A model generated the notes under the pieces. That model saw nothing but the letters and a program-made list of their open reading frames with translations. It was not told where the DNA came from and did not search any database. A DNA stretch of 64,000 nucleotides from Solirubrum puertoriconensis (lineage in GTDB: Bacteria; Bacteroidota; Bacteroidia; Cytophagales; Hymenobacteraceae): positions 3-64,002 of the forward strand of contig NZ_LNAL01000006.1 of NCBI RefSeq assembly GCF_001483135.1, given 5' to 3'. The position numbers and the translations under genes are program-made. Each line of letters starts with the position of its first letter. Position 1 is the first letter of the stretch. Shown in pieces: positions 8,263 through 16,965 of this stretch.

Positions 8263-9045
8263 ATGAAAGAAACCCTCAAACTATTCAAAATTGGAGGCGG
8301 CGTGCTCGACGACGACGCGCAGCTGCACCGCTTTGTGCAGGCGTTTGCGCAGGTGCCAGGACGCAAAATACTGGTGCACGGCGGCGGCAAAGGCGCCAGC
8401 CAGATGCTCAGCGACCTAGGCATTGCCCCCCAAATGGTGCAGGGTCGCCGTATTACCGATGCCGCCACGCTCGACGTCGTAACCATGTTTTATGCGGGCA
8501 AAACCAACAAGCAGTTAGTGGCCCTGCTGCAGGCCAGCGGCGTAAACGCCCTAGGTCTGTCGGGAGCCGATGGCAACGTTATCCGGGCCGTGAAGCGCCC
8601 GGTGAAAGACATAGACTACGGCTTCGTGGGCGACTTGCCCGCCAACAGCGTTGATGCGGCTACGCTGCACACCCTTATTCAGGCCGAGCTTACGCCCGTG
8701 CTCTGTGCCATAACCCACGACGGCCACGGCCAGCTGCTAAACACCAACGCCGATACCATTGCCAGCACCGTAGCGCGCGCCCTCGCCGGCCGCTACGAGG
8801 TGGAGCTGCACTACTGCTTCGAGAAAAACGGCGTGCTGCTCGATGTAAACGACGACAACTCGGTGATTCCGCAGATTGTGCCCGCGCAGTACCAGCAGCT
8901 AAAAGCCGATGGCGTAATTGCCGCCGGCATGATTCCGAAGCTCGACAACGCCTTTGCAGCCCTGGAAGCCGGCGTAGAAAAGGTGGTTATTGAGCACGCG
9001 CTGAACATCAACGAGCCCATCAAAACCGTGCTATGCCGCAGCTAG
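8263..9045 (+). CDS. argB: Acetylglutamate kinase
   Basis: Phosphorylates N-acetylglutamate, the second step of arginine synthesis. From the ATG at 8263 the product is 260 residues (MKETLKLFKIGGG), the usual size. The amino-acid-kinase motifs are KIGGG (9-13) and VHGGGKGAS (38-46), with NTNADTIAS and GMIPKLDNA further on; the latter is the conserved C-terminal lysine motif. The frame is open for 46 more codons upstream, but that stretch has no family similarity. It overlaps the argE-like gene by 13 bases. Confidence 0.95.
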   Translation: MKETLKLFKIGGGVLDDDAQLHRFVQAFAQVPGRKILVHGGGKGASQMLSDLGIAPQMVQGRRITDAATLDVVTMFYAGKTNKQLVALLQASGVNALGLSGADGNVIRAVKRPVKDIDYGFVGDLPANSVDAATLHTLIQAELTPVLCAITHDGHGQLLNTNADTIASTVARALAGRYEVELHYCFEKNGVLLDVNDDNSVIPQIVPAQYQQLKADGVIAAGMIPKLDNAFAALEAGVEKVVIEHALNINEPIKTVLCRS

Positions 9046-10103
9046 CCGCACCGTTTGCCGACGAGGCCATTGCGCTGCTGATTCAGCTGATCAAAACGCC
9101 CTCGTTTTCGCGCGAAGAAGACCAAACGGCCAAGCTGCTGGTTGATTTCCTGGCGCAGCACGGCGCCGAGCCGCAGCGCGCGGGCCACAACGTGTGGGCC
9201 GTGAACGAGCACTTCGATGCCAGCAAGCCTACCATCCTGCTCAACTCGCACCACGACACGGTGAAACCCGGCGCCTCCTGGACCTATGACCCGTTCGGGG
9301 CGGCAGTGGAGGGCGACCGGCTTACCGGCCTCGGCAGCAACGACGCCGGCGCCTCGGCCGTGAGCTTGCTGGCCACCTTTCTGCATTTCCGGCAGCGCCC
9401 CGACCTGGAGTTTAACCTCATTTGCGCCATCACGGCCGAAGAGGAAATTTCCGGGGCCGGTGGGGTGCGCAGCATCCTGCCTCAGCTGGGACGCATCGAC
9501 CTAGGGATTGTGGGCGAACCCACCCAAATGGACATGGCCATTGCCGAAAAAGGCCTGGTAGTGCTCGATTGCGTAGCGCACGGCCGCACCGGCCACGCCG
9601 CCCGCGACGAGGGCGAAAACGCGCTCTACAAAGCTGTGCAGGATATCGAGTGGATTCGGCAATACCGCTTTCCGCAGGTGTCGGAGCTGCTTGGCCCCGT
9701 AAAGATGACCGTAACGCAGGTGCAGGCCGGCTCGCAACACAACGTAGTGCCCGACCGCTGCCACTTTGTGGTAGATGTGCGCACCAACGAGTTCTACTCC
9801 AACGCCGACGTGGTGCGTACGGTGCAGGAGCACATTGGGGCCGAAGTCACGCCTAGGTCGCTGCATCTCAACTCCTCGCGCATCGCGCCCGAGCACCCGC
9901 TGGTGCAGCGCGGGCAGGCCCTTGGTCGGAAGGCATTCGGCTCGGCCACGCTCTCCGACCAAGCCGTGATGCCGTTCAACACCATCAAAATTGGACCGGG
10001 CGACTCGGCCCGTTCGCACACCCCCGACGAGTACATCCTGCTCAGCGAAATTCGCGGCGGCATCAGCGGGTATGTAGAGCTGCTGGAAGGTTTCAGTTTT
10101 TGA
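9033..10103 (+). CDS. argE: M20 deacetylase of arginine synthesis (acetylornithine or acetylcitrulline deacetylase)
   Basis: A 356-residue M20 metallopeptidase expected to remove the N-acetyl group from acetylornithine or, in species that carbamoylate the acetylated intermediate, from acetylcitrulline. Metal and catalytic positions visible are His73/His74-Asp75 in NSHHDT, Asp104 in GSNDAGA, and the Glu136-Glu138 run in ITAEEEISGAGG. GHAARDEGENA belongs to the dimerisation (lid) domain. There is no signal peptide. It overlaps argB by 13 bases and is followed by argH after a 186-bp gap occupied by a composite palindrome. Which substrate it uses depends on the carbamoyltransferase, which is absent from the window. 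Confidence 0.88.
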   Translation: MPQLAAPFADEAIALLIQLIKTPSFSREEDQTAKLLVDFLAQHGAEPQRAGHNVWAVNEHFDASKPTILLNSHHDTVKPGASWTYDPFGAAVEGDRLTGLGSNDAGASAVSLLATFLHFRQRPDLEFNLICAITAEEEISGAGGVRSILPQLGRIDLGIVGEPTQMDMAIAEKGLVVLDCVAHGRTGHAARDEGENALYKAVQDIEWIRQYRFPQVSELLGPVKMTVTQVQAGSQHNVVPDRCHFVVDVRTNEFYSNADVVRTVQEHIGAEVTPRSLHLNSSRIAPEHPLVQRGQALGRKAFGSATLSDQAVMPFNTIKIGPGDSARSHTPDEYILLSEIRGGISGYVELLEGFSF

Positions 10104-10116
10104 TTAGAGCTACAAA

Positions 10117-10265
10117 CTAGTTCCCCTCCTCAGATGAATTCCGCGACTGGAGCGGCGTGGGCTAGGGGTGGTTGACAATCGTTGAATGTCCGCCGAGCCC
10201 TAGGTAGCCTTAGCTCTAGTTTTTCAACCACCCCTAGCCCCTCCTCATCTGAGGAGGGGAACTAG
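10117..10265. repeat. Composite palindromic element between argE and argH
   Basis: Two nested inverted repeats. The outer arms are 10117-10137 and 10245-10265, 21 bp, centred on CCCCTCCTCAGATGA and its complement. The inner arms are 10160-10175 and 10224-10239, a perfect 16 bp, GGCTAGGGGTGGTTGA. The whole 149-bp unit can fold into one long interrupted hairpin. It fills almost the entire gap upstream of argH, ending 24 bases before its start. It looks like a dispersed non-coding element rather than a terminator, since no T-run follows. Confidence 0.8.
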
Positions 10266-10289
10266 CTTTAGTTTCACACCCGAACACAC

Positions 10290-11594
10290 ATGAAAATCTG
10301 GGATAAGGGCATTGCCGTCGATAAAAAAATTGAGGCGTTTACCGTGGGCCGCGACCGGGAACTGGATATGTACCTGGCCAAATTCGACGTGCAGGCCTCG
10401 AAAGCGCAAGCCAACATGCTCGCCAAAGCCGGGCTGATTTCGGATGCCGAAAATGAGCAGCTACAGCAAGGCCTTGCGGAGCTGGCCGCGCAGGTAGAGG
10501 AAGGCAGCTTCACCATCGACGAAAGCTTCGAGGATGTGCACTCCAAAATTGAGTATTACCTCACCGAGAAGTTCGGTGACGCGGGCAAGAAGATTCATAC
10601 GGCCCGCTCGCGCAACGACCAGGTGCTCACAGCTATTCAGTTGTTCCTGAAGGACTATACTGAGCGCACCGCCGCCAAGGTGCTGGAGCTAGTAAGCGTG
10701 CTGCTGCAGAAAGCCGAGGCGCACCAAGCCGACCTGATGCCGGGCTATACCCACTTTCAGGCGGCCATGCCCAGCTCATTCGGGTTGTGGTTTTCAGCCT
10801 ACGCCGAGCACCTGCTGCTCGATTTGGCTTTGTTCGAAGCCGCCCACACCGTAGCCGACCAAAACCCCCTAGGGTCGGGTGCCGGCTTCGGCAGCTCGTT
10901 CCCCATCGATCGGCAGCAGACCACTGCGGAACTGGGCTTTGGCCAGATGGCGGTGAGTGCCGTAGGCGCCCAAATGCTACGCGGCAAAACCGAAAAAACG
11001 CTAGCTTTTGCCATTGCCGGCATGGCCGCCACCTTCTCCAAGATGGCCTACGACTTGGTCCTTTACAACTCGCAGGACCTAGCGTTTGTGGAGCTGCCCG
11101 CTGCTTTCACCACGGGCTCTAGCATCATGCCGCACAAGAAAAACCCCGACGTGTTCGAGCTCATTCGGGCCCGCTGCAACGCCCTGCAGGCGCTGCCGAA
11201 CACGCTGATGCTGGTGACCAACAACCTGCCCAGCGGTTACCACCGCGACTTCCAGATTCTGAAAGAAATTCTGTTCGAGCCGATGACCCAACTGCTCGAC
11301 ATTCTGGACATCGTGCTCTTCGCGTTGCCGCAGCTTAAGATCAAGCCCAGTCTGCTCGATCAGCCGAAGTACGACGCCGTGTTCACGGTGGAAAATATCA
11401 ACCAACTTATTCAAGCTGGTACGCCCTTCCGCACGGCTTACAAAGAGGTGGGGCAAGCCGTGGAGGACGGCAGCTACGTGCCGCACAAGGAGTTTAGCAC
11501 CACGCACCTAGGCAGCGTGCACAACCTAGGGCTGGAGGTGATTCAGCAGAAGGTGGAGCGCCTGCAACAAGGCAGCCGCTTGTTTGGCATGTAG
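10290..11594 (+). CDS. argH: Argininosuccinate lyase
   Basis: Cleaves argininosuccinate to arginine and fumarate, the last step of the pathway. 434 residues, in the size range of Bacteroidota ArgH. The family signature GSSIMPHKKNPD is at about residues 277-288; TARSRNDQV and the TPGYTH-like motif MPGYTHFQAAMP are also present. The start (MKIWDKGIAVDKKIEAFTVG) is at 10290. The gene follows the palindromic element 10117-10265 and ends just before a family A inverted repeat and a strong terminator. Confidence 0.96.
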   Translation: MKIWDKGIAVDKKIEAFTVGRDRELDMYLAKFDVQASKAQANMLAKAGLISDAENEQLQQGLAELAAQVEEGSFTIDESFEDVHSKIEYYLTEKFGDAGKKIHTARSRNDQVLTAIQLFLKDYTERTAAKVLELVSVLLQKAEAHQADLMPGYTHFQAAMPSSFGLWFSAYAEHLLLDLALFEAAHTVADQNPLGSGAGFGSSFPIDRQQTTAELGFGQMAVSAVGAQMLRGKTEKTLAFAIAGMAATFSKMAYDLVLYNSQDLAFVELPAAFTTGSSIMPHKKNPDVFELIRARCNALQALPNTLMLVTNNLPSGYHRDFQILKEILFEPMTQLLDILDIVLFALPQLKIKPSLLDQPKYDAVFTVENINQLIQAGTPFRTAYKEVGQAVEDGSYVPHKEFSTTHLGSVHNLGLEVIQQKVERLQQGSRLFGM

Positions 11595-11599
11595 CCACC

Positions 11600-11699
11600 T
11601 GTAGCGTGGGCTTCTGCCCGCGTTTGCCAAAACATTGCCGCTGTGTAGGGTATGCAGCGTAGCTCGTTCTGGCAAACGCGGGTTGAAGCCCACGCTACA
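11600..11699. repeat. Family A paired inverted repeat, copy 1
   Basis: Arms at 11600-11629 and 11670-11699, 30 bp with two mismatches, separated by 40 bases. Each arm contains GTAGCGTGGGCTTCTGCCCG or its complement and is itself partly palindromic (GGGC-TTC-GCCC), like REP elements. It starts 5 bases after the argH stop. Matching copies are at 18030-18131 and 48455-48554. Confidence 0.9.
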
Positions 11700-11702
11700 A
11701 TG

Positions 11703-11740
11703 CAACAAAGCCACCAGCAGCACGGCTGGTGGCTTTGTTG
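11703..11740. terminator. Bidirectional terminator between argH and HMG-CoA reductase
   Basis: Perfect 16-bp stem: CAACAAAGCCACCAGC at 11703-11718 pairs with 11725-11740 over a six-base loop. It lies between two convergent genes. The stem ends in TTTGTTG on both strands, so it can serve either direction. Confidence 0.8.
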
Positions 11741-11778
11741 TTCAAGAGGAGCAATGAGATATGTCTTTGCTCGGAATA

Positions 11779-13335
11779 TTACCGGTTGCGGCCGTACTGC
11801 TCGTGCGAGCTTACCCAGTCGCTGCTGCTGATGGCGGCCGCCAAGCTTAGCTCGCCGGCCAGCACCACGCCGGCCACTATCTCGGCAAACTTGTTCACGC
11901 TGCCGCGGCCGGTGCAGCCCAGCATGCGCAGGCACTCGTTTTGGGTGGCCAGACCGGTGCCGCCGCCGTGGGTGGCTACAATCAGCGAAGGAATGGTGAT
12001 GCTCAGGTACAGGTCGCCTTCGGGCGTGCGCTCCGAGTAAATGATGCCCGCCGACGACTCCGACACGTTGGCTACGTCCTGGCCCGTAGCGATGAACATG
12101 GCCGTAATGCCGTTGGCCGAGTGAAGGCCGTTGTTGTTGGCACCCGACATAAACGCGCCCACGTTGGCTACTTGCCCGTGGTAGGCCAGCTGCTCGGGCG
12201 TTACGCGCATGCGCTGCTGCAGCACATCGCGCTTAATCACGGCCTCGGCCACCACGCGTTTGCCGCGGGTACGCATCACGTTTATCTGCGAGGCTTTCTT
12301 GTCGGTAGCGAAGTTCGACTCGAGGTAAAAGTTGCGGATGGGCGCGCCTTGGTAGTTGGCCAGTATCCAAGAGCACGCCGCAAAGGTGGCCCGGCCTACC
12401 ATGTTCTGCCCGGCCGCGTCGCCGGTGCTGTAGTTGAAGCGCAGGTACGCAAACTTGTTGGCCAGGTAGGTATCGATGTACTGCAGCTTGGCCACGCGGG
12501 AGGTGGCTTCGGCCTCGTGGCGGATCTTGTCGATACACTCTTCTACCCAGCGGCTGAAGTCGCGGGCGCCGCGGGCGTCGTCGAACACGAATACCGGGGC
12601 GCGCTGCATGGCATCGCCGATAACGGTGCACTTCACGCCGCCGCTTAAGTTGAGCAGCTGCATGCCGCGGTTGTAGCTGGCTACCAAGGTGCCCTCGGTG
12701 GTAGCCATCGGAATCAAGAAATCACCTTGGGCATGCTCGCCATTTACGCGCAGGGGGCCGGCCAGCCCAATGGGCACCTGCGCCACGCCCGCGAAATGCT
12801 CGCAGTTGCCTTTAAGCTGGTGTGGGTCGAAGGAGTACTTGGTGATGTGCTCGAACTCCTGGTTGGTGAAATCCTGGGCGAAGCGTTGCCGCGCCTGAAT
12901 GGCGGCTTCGGCGTAATCGTCGGGCTCGAAACGCGGGATGCGCACGCGCTGGTCTTGCTGCACAATGGCGTCTTCTACCTCCACTTGCAGCTCGCCGAAG
13001 GGGTCGGTTTGGAACTGCAGCTGCACCGGGTGCATGCCCTCGGGCAGCGGATTGGTGTGCAGGCGCAACGTAATGCTTTGCCCCACCGGAAACTCCAAGC
13101 CGCCGCCTTCGCCAATTTCCGTGGCCGGCCGGATGTTGCCATTGCCTAGGTCGATGGTAATCTGCTCCGGCCCAAGGGTGCGCCCATCTACATGTACCTG
13201 ATCGATGCGCGTGAGGCGAACCGTGTCAAGGCGGTTTTTCAGCGAGAAAGCAACGCCGCCGTTATCGGGGAGGTTGTGCAAACTGCCGCGGGTGTACAGC
13301 AGCTTCAGCAGCATGGGACTCGGGGTGAAGATCAT
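11779..13335 (-). CDS. Hydroxymethylglutaryl-CoA reductase with an N-terminal extension
   Basis: Reduces HMG-CoA to mevalonate for isoprenoids. The catalytic part (about 150-518) has class I features. The substrate stretch is AGVAQVPIGLAGP (182-194). Four expected catalytic positions are visible: Glu214 in TTEGT, Lys346 or Lys347 in ATDKKAS, Asp420 in GQDVAN and His511 in WVSSHEQ. NAD(P)-binding DAAGQNM and THGGGTGLAT are also present. No membrane spans precede the domain. Instead there are about 140 residues of beta-rich sequence (VRLTRIDQVHVDGRTLG, ITLRLHTNPLP) that I cannot assign. The gene is convergent with argH across a terminator. No other mevalonate genes are in the window. Confidence 0.93.
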   Translation of the reverse strand: MIFTPSPMLLKLLYTRGSLHNLPDNGGVAFSLKNRLDTVRLTRIDQVHVDGRTLGPEQITIDLGNGNIRPATEIGEGGGLEFPVGQSITLRLHTNPLPEGMHPVQLQFQTDPFGELQVEVEDAIVQQDQRVRIPRFEPDDYAEAAIQARQRFAQDFTNQEFEHITKYSFDPHQLKGNCEHFAGVAQVPIGLAGPLRVNGEHAQGDFLIPMATTEGTLVASYNRGMQLLNLSGGVKCTVIGDAMQRAPVFVFDDARGARDFSRWVEECIDKIRHEAEATSRVAKLQYIDTYLANKFAYLRFNYSTGDAAGQNMVGRATFAACSWILANYQGAPIRNFYLESNFATDKKASQINVMRTRGKRVVAEAVIKRDVLQQRMRVTPEQLAYHGQVANVGAFMSGANNNGLHSANGITAMFIATGQDVANVSESSAGIIYSERTPEGDLYLSITIPSLIVATHGGGTGLATQNECLRMLGCTGRGSVNKFAEIVAGVVLAGELSLAAAISSSDWVSSHEQYGRNR

Positions 13336-13450
13336 GGCCGGAGGGAAGTTCGGGTTGTGGAGAACCTAGGAGTAGGCTCCGGCTATAAGTTTAAGACTTT
13401 CCGGGATAGATGCTACCCGAAAAGTATTGCAGGCCGCAGCGGAGCCTCGT

Positions 13451-14164
13451 TTAAGGCGTGCGCTTAGACGAGGAAGCCGGTGGCCGCGAAAAAGTAATTG
13501 GTATGGTATACGCCATGTCTACTGGTTGCCCGTTGTGCTTTGCCGGCTCCCAAGCGGGCATTTGCCGAATCACACGCAAAGCTTCCGCGTCGAGCAACGG
13601 GTTGCATCCCTTGGTTACCGTTGCCCCTCGGATGCTGCCATTTCTGGCAACAATGAAATGCACAAACACGCGGCCTTCAGCCGTCGTGGCGGGGTAGCGT
13701 GTATTGGCTTTCAGGTAGGTAACAAGTGCTTGCATGCCTCCCTTGAATCGGGGCATTTGCTCTGCTGCTATACCTCCGGCCACTATGCCCGAAATTTCGA
13801 AATCATCCTGGTGGGTATGCTGTGGGATGCGCGCCACCCTCGATGCGGTTTTCACTTGCGCCCACGCCTGCTGTGCTGACAAGCCCTGCACAACCACCAA
13901 CACCAAAGCGGCCAAAAACCACCGAAGTTTCGGCCGCAGCATAGGTGTCGTAGCCAATTGCGTCTGCTGAAAGCGGCCGCACAGCCGGCCATCGGGCGAG
14001 GCAGCCCGGGCTTCAGCCAACTCAAGCTGCGTGGCGTTGGTGAAGTCGTGCACCACGCGCTGGCAATCGGAGCAGAAATGCCCGCCCACAACGGCCGTAA
14101 GCTTATCGGCCGCTACGGCGCAGGGCTGCAGCCGAACGTTGGTGATGGGCAGGGCGTGGAGCAT
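13451..14164 (-). CDS. TonB-family energy transducer with N-terminal cysteine motif
   Basis: A 237-residue protein with three parts. Residues 1-70 carry GGHFCSDCQRVVHDFTNAT and a later CGRFQQTQL, a Cys motif seen at the front of various Bacteroidota envelope proteins. A single membrane segment (about 80-100, WFLAALVLVVVQGLSAQQAW) follows. A periplasmic C-terminal domain (about 135-230) matches the TonB C-terminal fold: PRFKGGMQALVTYLKANTRYP, then GRVFVHFIVARNGSI and PAWEPAKHNGQPVDMAYTIP. It would couple the proton-motive force to an outer-membrane receptor, but it stands alone with no ExbB, ExbD or receptor beside it. The topology is inferred from the sequence. Confidence 0.85.
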   Translation of the reverse strand: MLHALPITNVRLQPCAVAADKLTAVVGGHFCSDCQRVVHDFTNATQLELAEARAASPDGRLCGRFQQTQLATTPMLRPKLRWFLAALVLVVVQGLSAQQAWAQVKTASRVARIPQHTHQDDFEISGIVAGGIAAEQMPRFKGGMQALVTYLKANTRYPATTAEGRVFVHFIVARNGSIRGATVTKGCNPLLDAEALRVIRQMPAWEPAKHNGQPVDMAYTIPITFSRPPASSSKRTP

Positions 14165-14277
14165 GCCTAGGTGAGTTTAGCTGAGCGGCAAACGCTGGTA
14201 CCGCCCTAGGTGGTATACGGCGCCATCGTGGCAAGTTACTGCTCGAACTGTGTTGCGCAACTTACGCCCGCAGGTGG

Positions 14278-15048
14278 TTAATCGAAGTACTCGCGGCCTT
14301 CATCATCCACGTAGCCTACTTTGCCTTCGGGGGTAGTTACGCGGGCTACGCCGGCTACAAAGGGTTCGGCGGCCGCGTACTTAGGCTTGATGATGAGCTT
14401 GCCGTTGGGCCCTAGATAGCCAAAGCGGCCTTGCTGCTCCACAATGGGGTAGGCGTAGCCGTTTTGCTCGGTAGCCCGAATGTTGTCGAAGGTGAGAGGC
14501 AGGCGCTGGCGGCCGCGGTTATCCAACACGCCCCACTTAGGGCCTTGCCGCACCAGCAGTAGGCCGTCGTGGTACAGGTCCCGTACCTCGTCGTACACGG
14601 GCGGTACCACGGCATTGCCCACGGAGAACCGGAAACCCACTTTCCCGTCGCGGCGGAGCGGGTCGCCTTGGGCCAAGTAATCTTCCTCGGGCTGCTCGCG
14701 CGGCTCAGTAAGCCGGTGGCCCGATACGTCAATATCAAAGGTTTCGCCCTTGAGCACCACCGTGGCGCGGCCCTGCTGAAAGTTGGAGGCCTGCTCGAAA
14801 TGCACCGGCGTAATGGTATTGCCGCCACCATCGATGTAGCCGTAGCACTTGCCAATGCGCACCCACGCTACCTCGTCGACGAACGGACCGGCTTCGTCGT
14901 AGCGCAAGGGTAGCACCATGCGACCTTGGCGGTCGGCGTAGCCCCACTGGTTGCCTTTGCGGCAGGGCACCAGGCGAGCCGGAGCAGGCTGAGCCGCTGC
15001 GACATAGCTAAGCGCAAAGGCCAACGGCAGCCAAAAAATGCGTTTCAT
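14278..15048 (-). CDS. Secreted WG-repeat protein
   Basis: A 256-residue exported protein starting at the ATG at 15046-15048 (MKRIFWLPLAFALSYVAAAQ, a signal peptide). The frame is open for 50 codons upstream, but that part does not look coding. The mature part consists of WG beta-repeats: KGNQWGYADRQGRMVLPLRYD, IGKCYGYIDGGGNTITPVHF, QGPKWGVLDNRGRQRLPLTF, QQGRFGYLGPNGKLIIKPKY and EGKVGYVDDEGREYF. Such repeats fold as beta-strand units and have no general assigned function. The upstream gap is shared with the divergent M20 gene. Confidence 0.85.
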   Translation of the reverse strand: MKRIFWLPLAFALSYVAAAQPAPARLVPCRKGNQWGYADRQGRMVLPLRYDEAGPFVDEVAWVRIGKCYGYIDGGGNTITPVHFEQASNFQQGRATVVLKGETFDIDVSGHRLTEPREQPEEDYLAQGDPLRRDGKVGFRFSVGNAVVPPVYDEVRDLYHDGLLLVRQGPKWGVLDNRGRQRLPLTFDNIRATEQNGYAYPIVEQQGRFGYLGPNGKLIIKPKYAAAEPFVAGVARVTTPEGKVGYVDDEGREYFD

Positions 15049-15575
15049 GCGGTGGAGAGCTGGAGGTGGGTGGAGGAGTAACGTTCCAGCATCCCGAAAA
15101 TACACAATTTCCGATAAACCGAGCCGTAGCCGTGCTAAACCCTGCATCAGGCTATGCAGAATGCGCGTGGCTGCTGGCCGCCGTTTCTTAACTAGCATTA
15201 GCAGAGGCTTTCCAGTGCTGCAGGGGCAGTATTCAACTGCGATTTTATTCCTTTTTGTCGGTTGCCCGTGCTATTGCAAACATCATAAGTAGCTTTTGCG
15301 AGACCAGAAAAGATAATTTCTATGACTGAGTATTCTTTGTTTTTGACAATATTTACATGTTAAGATACCGAAGGTGCCGAGCAGTTATAGCAGCAGTGGT
15401 TAGCGGGCGGCGTGCCCGTTGGAGCAGCCAAGCACAAAGCAAAACCCGCAGCTGCAGCAACTCCTCCACAGGTGCACCAGGTTTCGGTTGCCGGTGGCTG
15501 ACCTGGGCAGCCACACCTAGGGATGCGTGCCGTGTTGTACCTTGGCGGGCATACTCCTACCCTTACCTGGCGCCA
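15049..15575. other. 527-bp divergent intergenic region, partly AT-rich
   Basis: Between the WG-repeat gene (minus) and the M20 gene (plus). The first half is GC-rich and open in several frames without coherent protein. 15230-15362 is markedly AT-rich for this genome (TTTTATTCC, GTTTTTGACAATATTTACATG) and is the likeliest promoter area. TAGCTTTTG at about 15290 is a near miss to the TANNTTTG -7 element. I see no RNA gene or strong repeat. Confidence 0.4.
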
Positions 15576-16898
15576 ATGTTCCGCCTTCCTGTTTTGCTGG
15601 CCGCTGCTACCGGGCTGCTGGCCCTGAACTCGGCCCCGGCCGAAGCGCAAAAAAAGAATCCTTTAGCCGGGCGCATCGATGCGCTTTCAGCCCGCGTAGA
15701 GCCGCAGGTAATTGCCTGGCGCCGCGATATTCATGAGCACCCCGAGTTAGGCAACCGCGAAACCCGCACGGCCGGCATTGTGGCCGCCGAGCTTAAGCGC
15801 CTAGGGATGGAAGTGCAAACCGGCGTGGGCAAAACCGGCGTGGTGGGCATACTGCGCGGCGGCAAGCCTGGCCCCGTGGTGGCGCTGCGCGCCGATATGG
15901 ATGCGCTGCCCGTTACCGAAGAACGCAAGGTGCCGTTTGCCTCCAAAGAGCGCACCCAATACAACGGCCAGGAAGTAGGCGTAATGCACGCCTGCGGCCA
16001 CGATAGCCACGTGGCCATGCTGCTTGGCACGGCCAACGTGCTCAGTCAGCTCAAGAAAGACATGCACGGCACCGTTAAGTTCATCTTCCAGCCCGCCGAA
16101 GAAGGCCCGCCCGCAGGCGAAGAGGGCGGCGCCGCCCTGATGGTGAAAGAAGGTGTGCTCGACAACCCTAAAGTTGAGGCAGTATTTGGCCTGCACATCA
16201 ATGCGCAAACCGAAGCCGGGCAGATTAAGTACCGCGCCGGCGGCATGATGGCCAGCGCCGACGTATTCCAGATTCGGGTGAAGGGCAAGTCGGCACACGG
16301 GGCGTACCCCTGGCTGGCCGTTGATCCGGTGGTTACGGCTTCGCAGATTGTGGTAGCGCTGCAAACCATCGTGAGCCGCGAGGTGCAGCTAACCGAGGAT
16401 GCCGCAGTAGTTACCGTGGGCATGATTCATGGGGGAGTGCGCAACAACATTATACCGGAGCAAGTGGAGCTGCAAGGCACCCTGCGCGCCCTCAATGCCC
16501 AAACCCGCGAGCTGCTGGCCCAAAGCGTACGCCGTGTGGCCACCAACATTGCCGAAGCCACCGGCGCTACCGCCGAGGTGGAGGTGCGCGCCGCCGCCCC
16601 GCTGACTTACAACGACCCACGCCTGCTGCAACAAGCCCTGCCCACGCTGCGCAACGTGGCGGGCGCCAGCGCCGTGAGCGAGATGAAGGCCGTAACCGGC
16701 GCCGAAGACTTTGGTTGTTACCAAGAGAAAGTGCCCGGCGTGTACCTGTACCTAGGCGGTATGCCGAAAGGTGTAGACCCTGCTACCACCGCGCCGCACC
16801 ACACCCCTGGTTTCTTCCTCGATGAAAGCGGCTTTGGCCTAGGTGTGCGCACCCTCTCTAACCTCGCCGTCGATTACCTCAGCGGCAAGATGAAGTAG
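15576..16898 (+). CDS. Secreted M20 amidohydrolase (N-acyl amino acid hydrolase type)
   Basis: A 440-residue exported metallohydrolase of the hippuricase-like M20D group, which releases acyl groups from acylated amino acids or peptides. From the ATG at 15576, residues 1-24 form a signal peptide (MFRLPVLLAAATGLLALNSA) ending before AEAQKK. The metal site motifs HACGHDSH (138-145), FQPAEEGP and the N-terminal DIHEHPELGNRE (51-62) are typical. AVTGAEDFG is near the C-terminus. The frame upstream to 15357 lacks these features and would bury the signal peptide. It ends 34 bases before a terminator. Confidence 0.92.
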   Translation: MFRLPVLLAAATGLLALNSAPAEAQKKNPLAGRIDALSARVEPQVIAWRRDIHEHPELGNRETRTAGIVAAELKRLGMEVQTGVGKTGVVGILRGGKPGPVVALRADMDALPVTEERKVPFASKERTQYNGQEVGVMHACGHDSHVAMLLGTANVLSQLKKDMHGTVKFIFQPAEEGPPAGEEGGAALMVKEGVLDNPKVEAVFGLHINAQTEAGQIKYRAGGMMASADVFQIRVKGKSAHGAYPWLAVDPVVTASQIVVALQTIVSREVQLTEDAAVVTVGMIHGGVRNNIIPEQVELQGTLRALNAQTRELLAQSVRRVATNIAEATGATAEVEVRAAAPLTYNDPRLLQQALPTLRNVAGASAVSEMKAVTGAEDFGCYQEKVPGVYLYLGGMPKGVDPATTAPHHTPGFFLDESGFGLGVRTLSNLAVDYLSGKMK

Positions 16899-16931
16899 CT
16901 GCCGCAAGCCTCGTTGTTTTATCTGTCGCAA

Positions 16932-16965
16932 ACCCGCCGTGCCCTAGGTACGGCGGGCTTTTTGT
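16932..16965 (+). terminator. Terminator of the M20 gene, merged with the next promoter
   Basis: Stem CCCGCCGT (16933-16940) pairs with ACGGCGGG (16950-16957) and is followed by CTTTTTGTTTG. The T-run that completes the terminator also provides the TTTG used as the -33 element of the following promoter. Confidence 0.8.
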
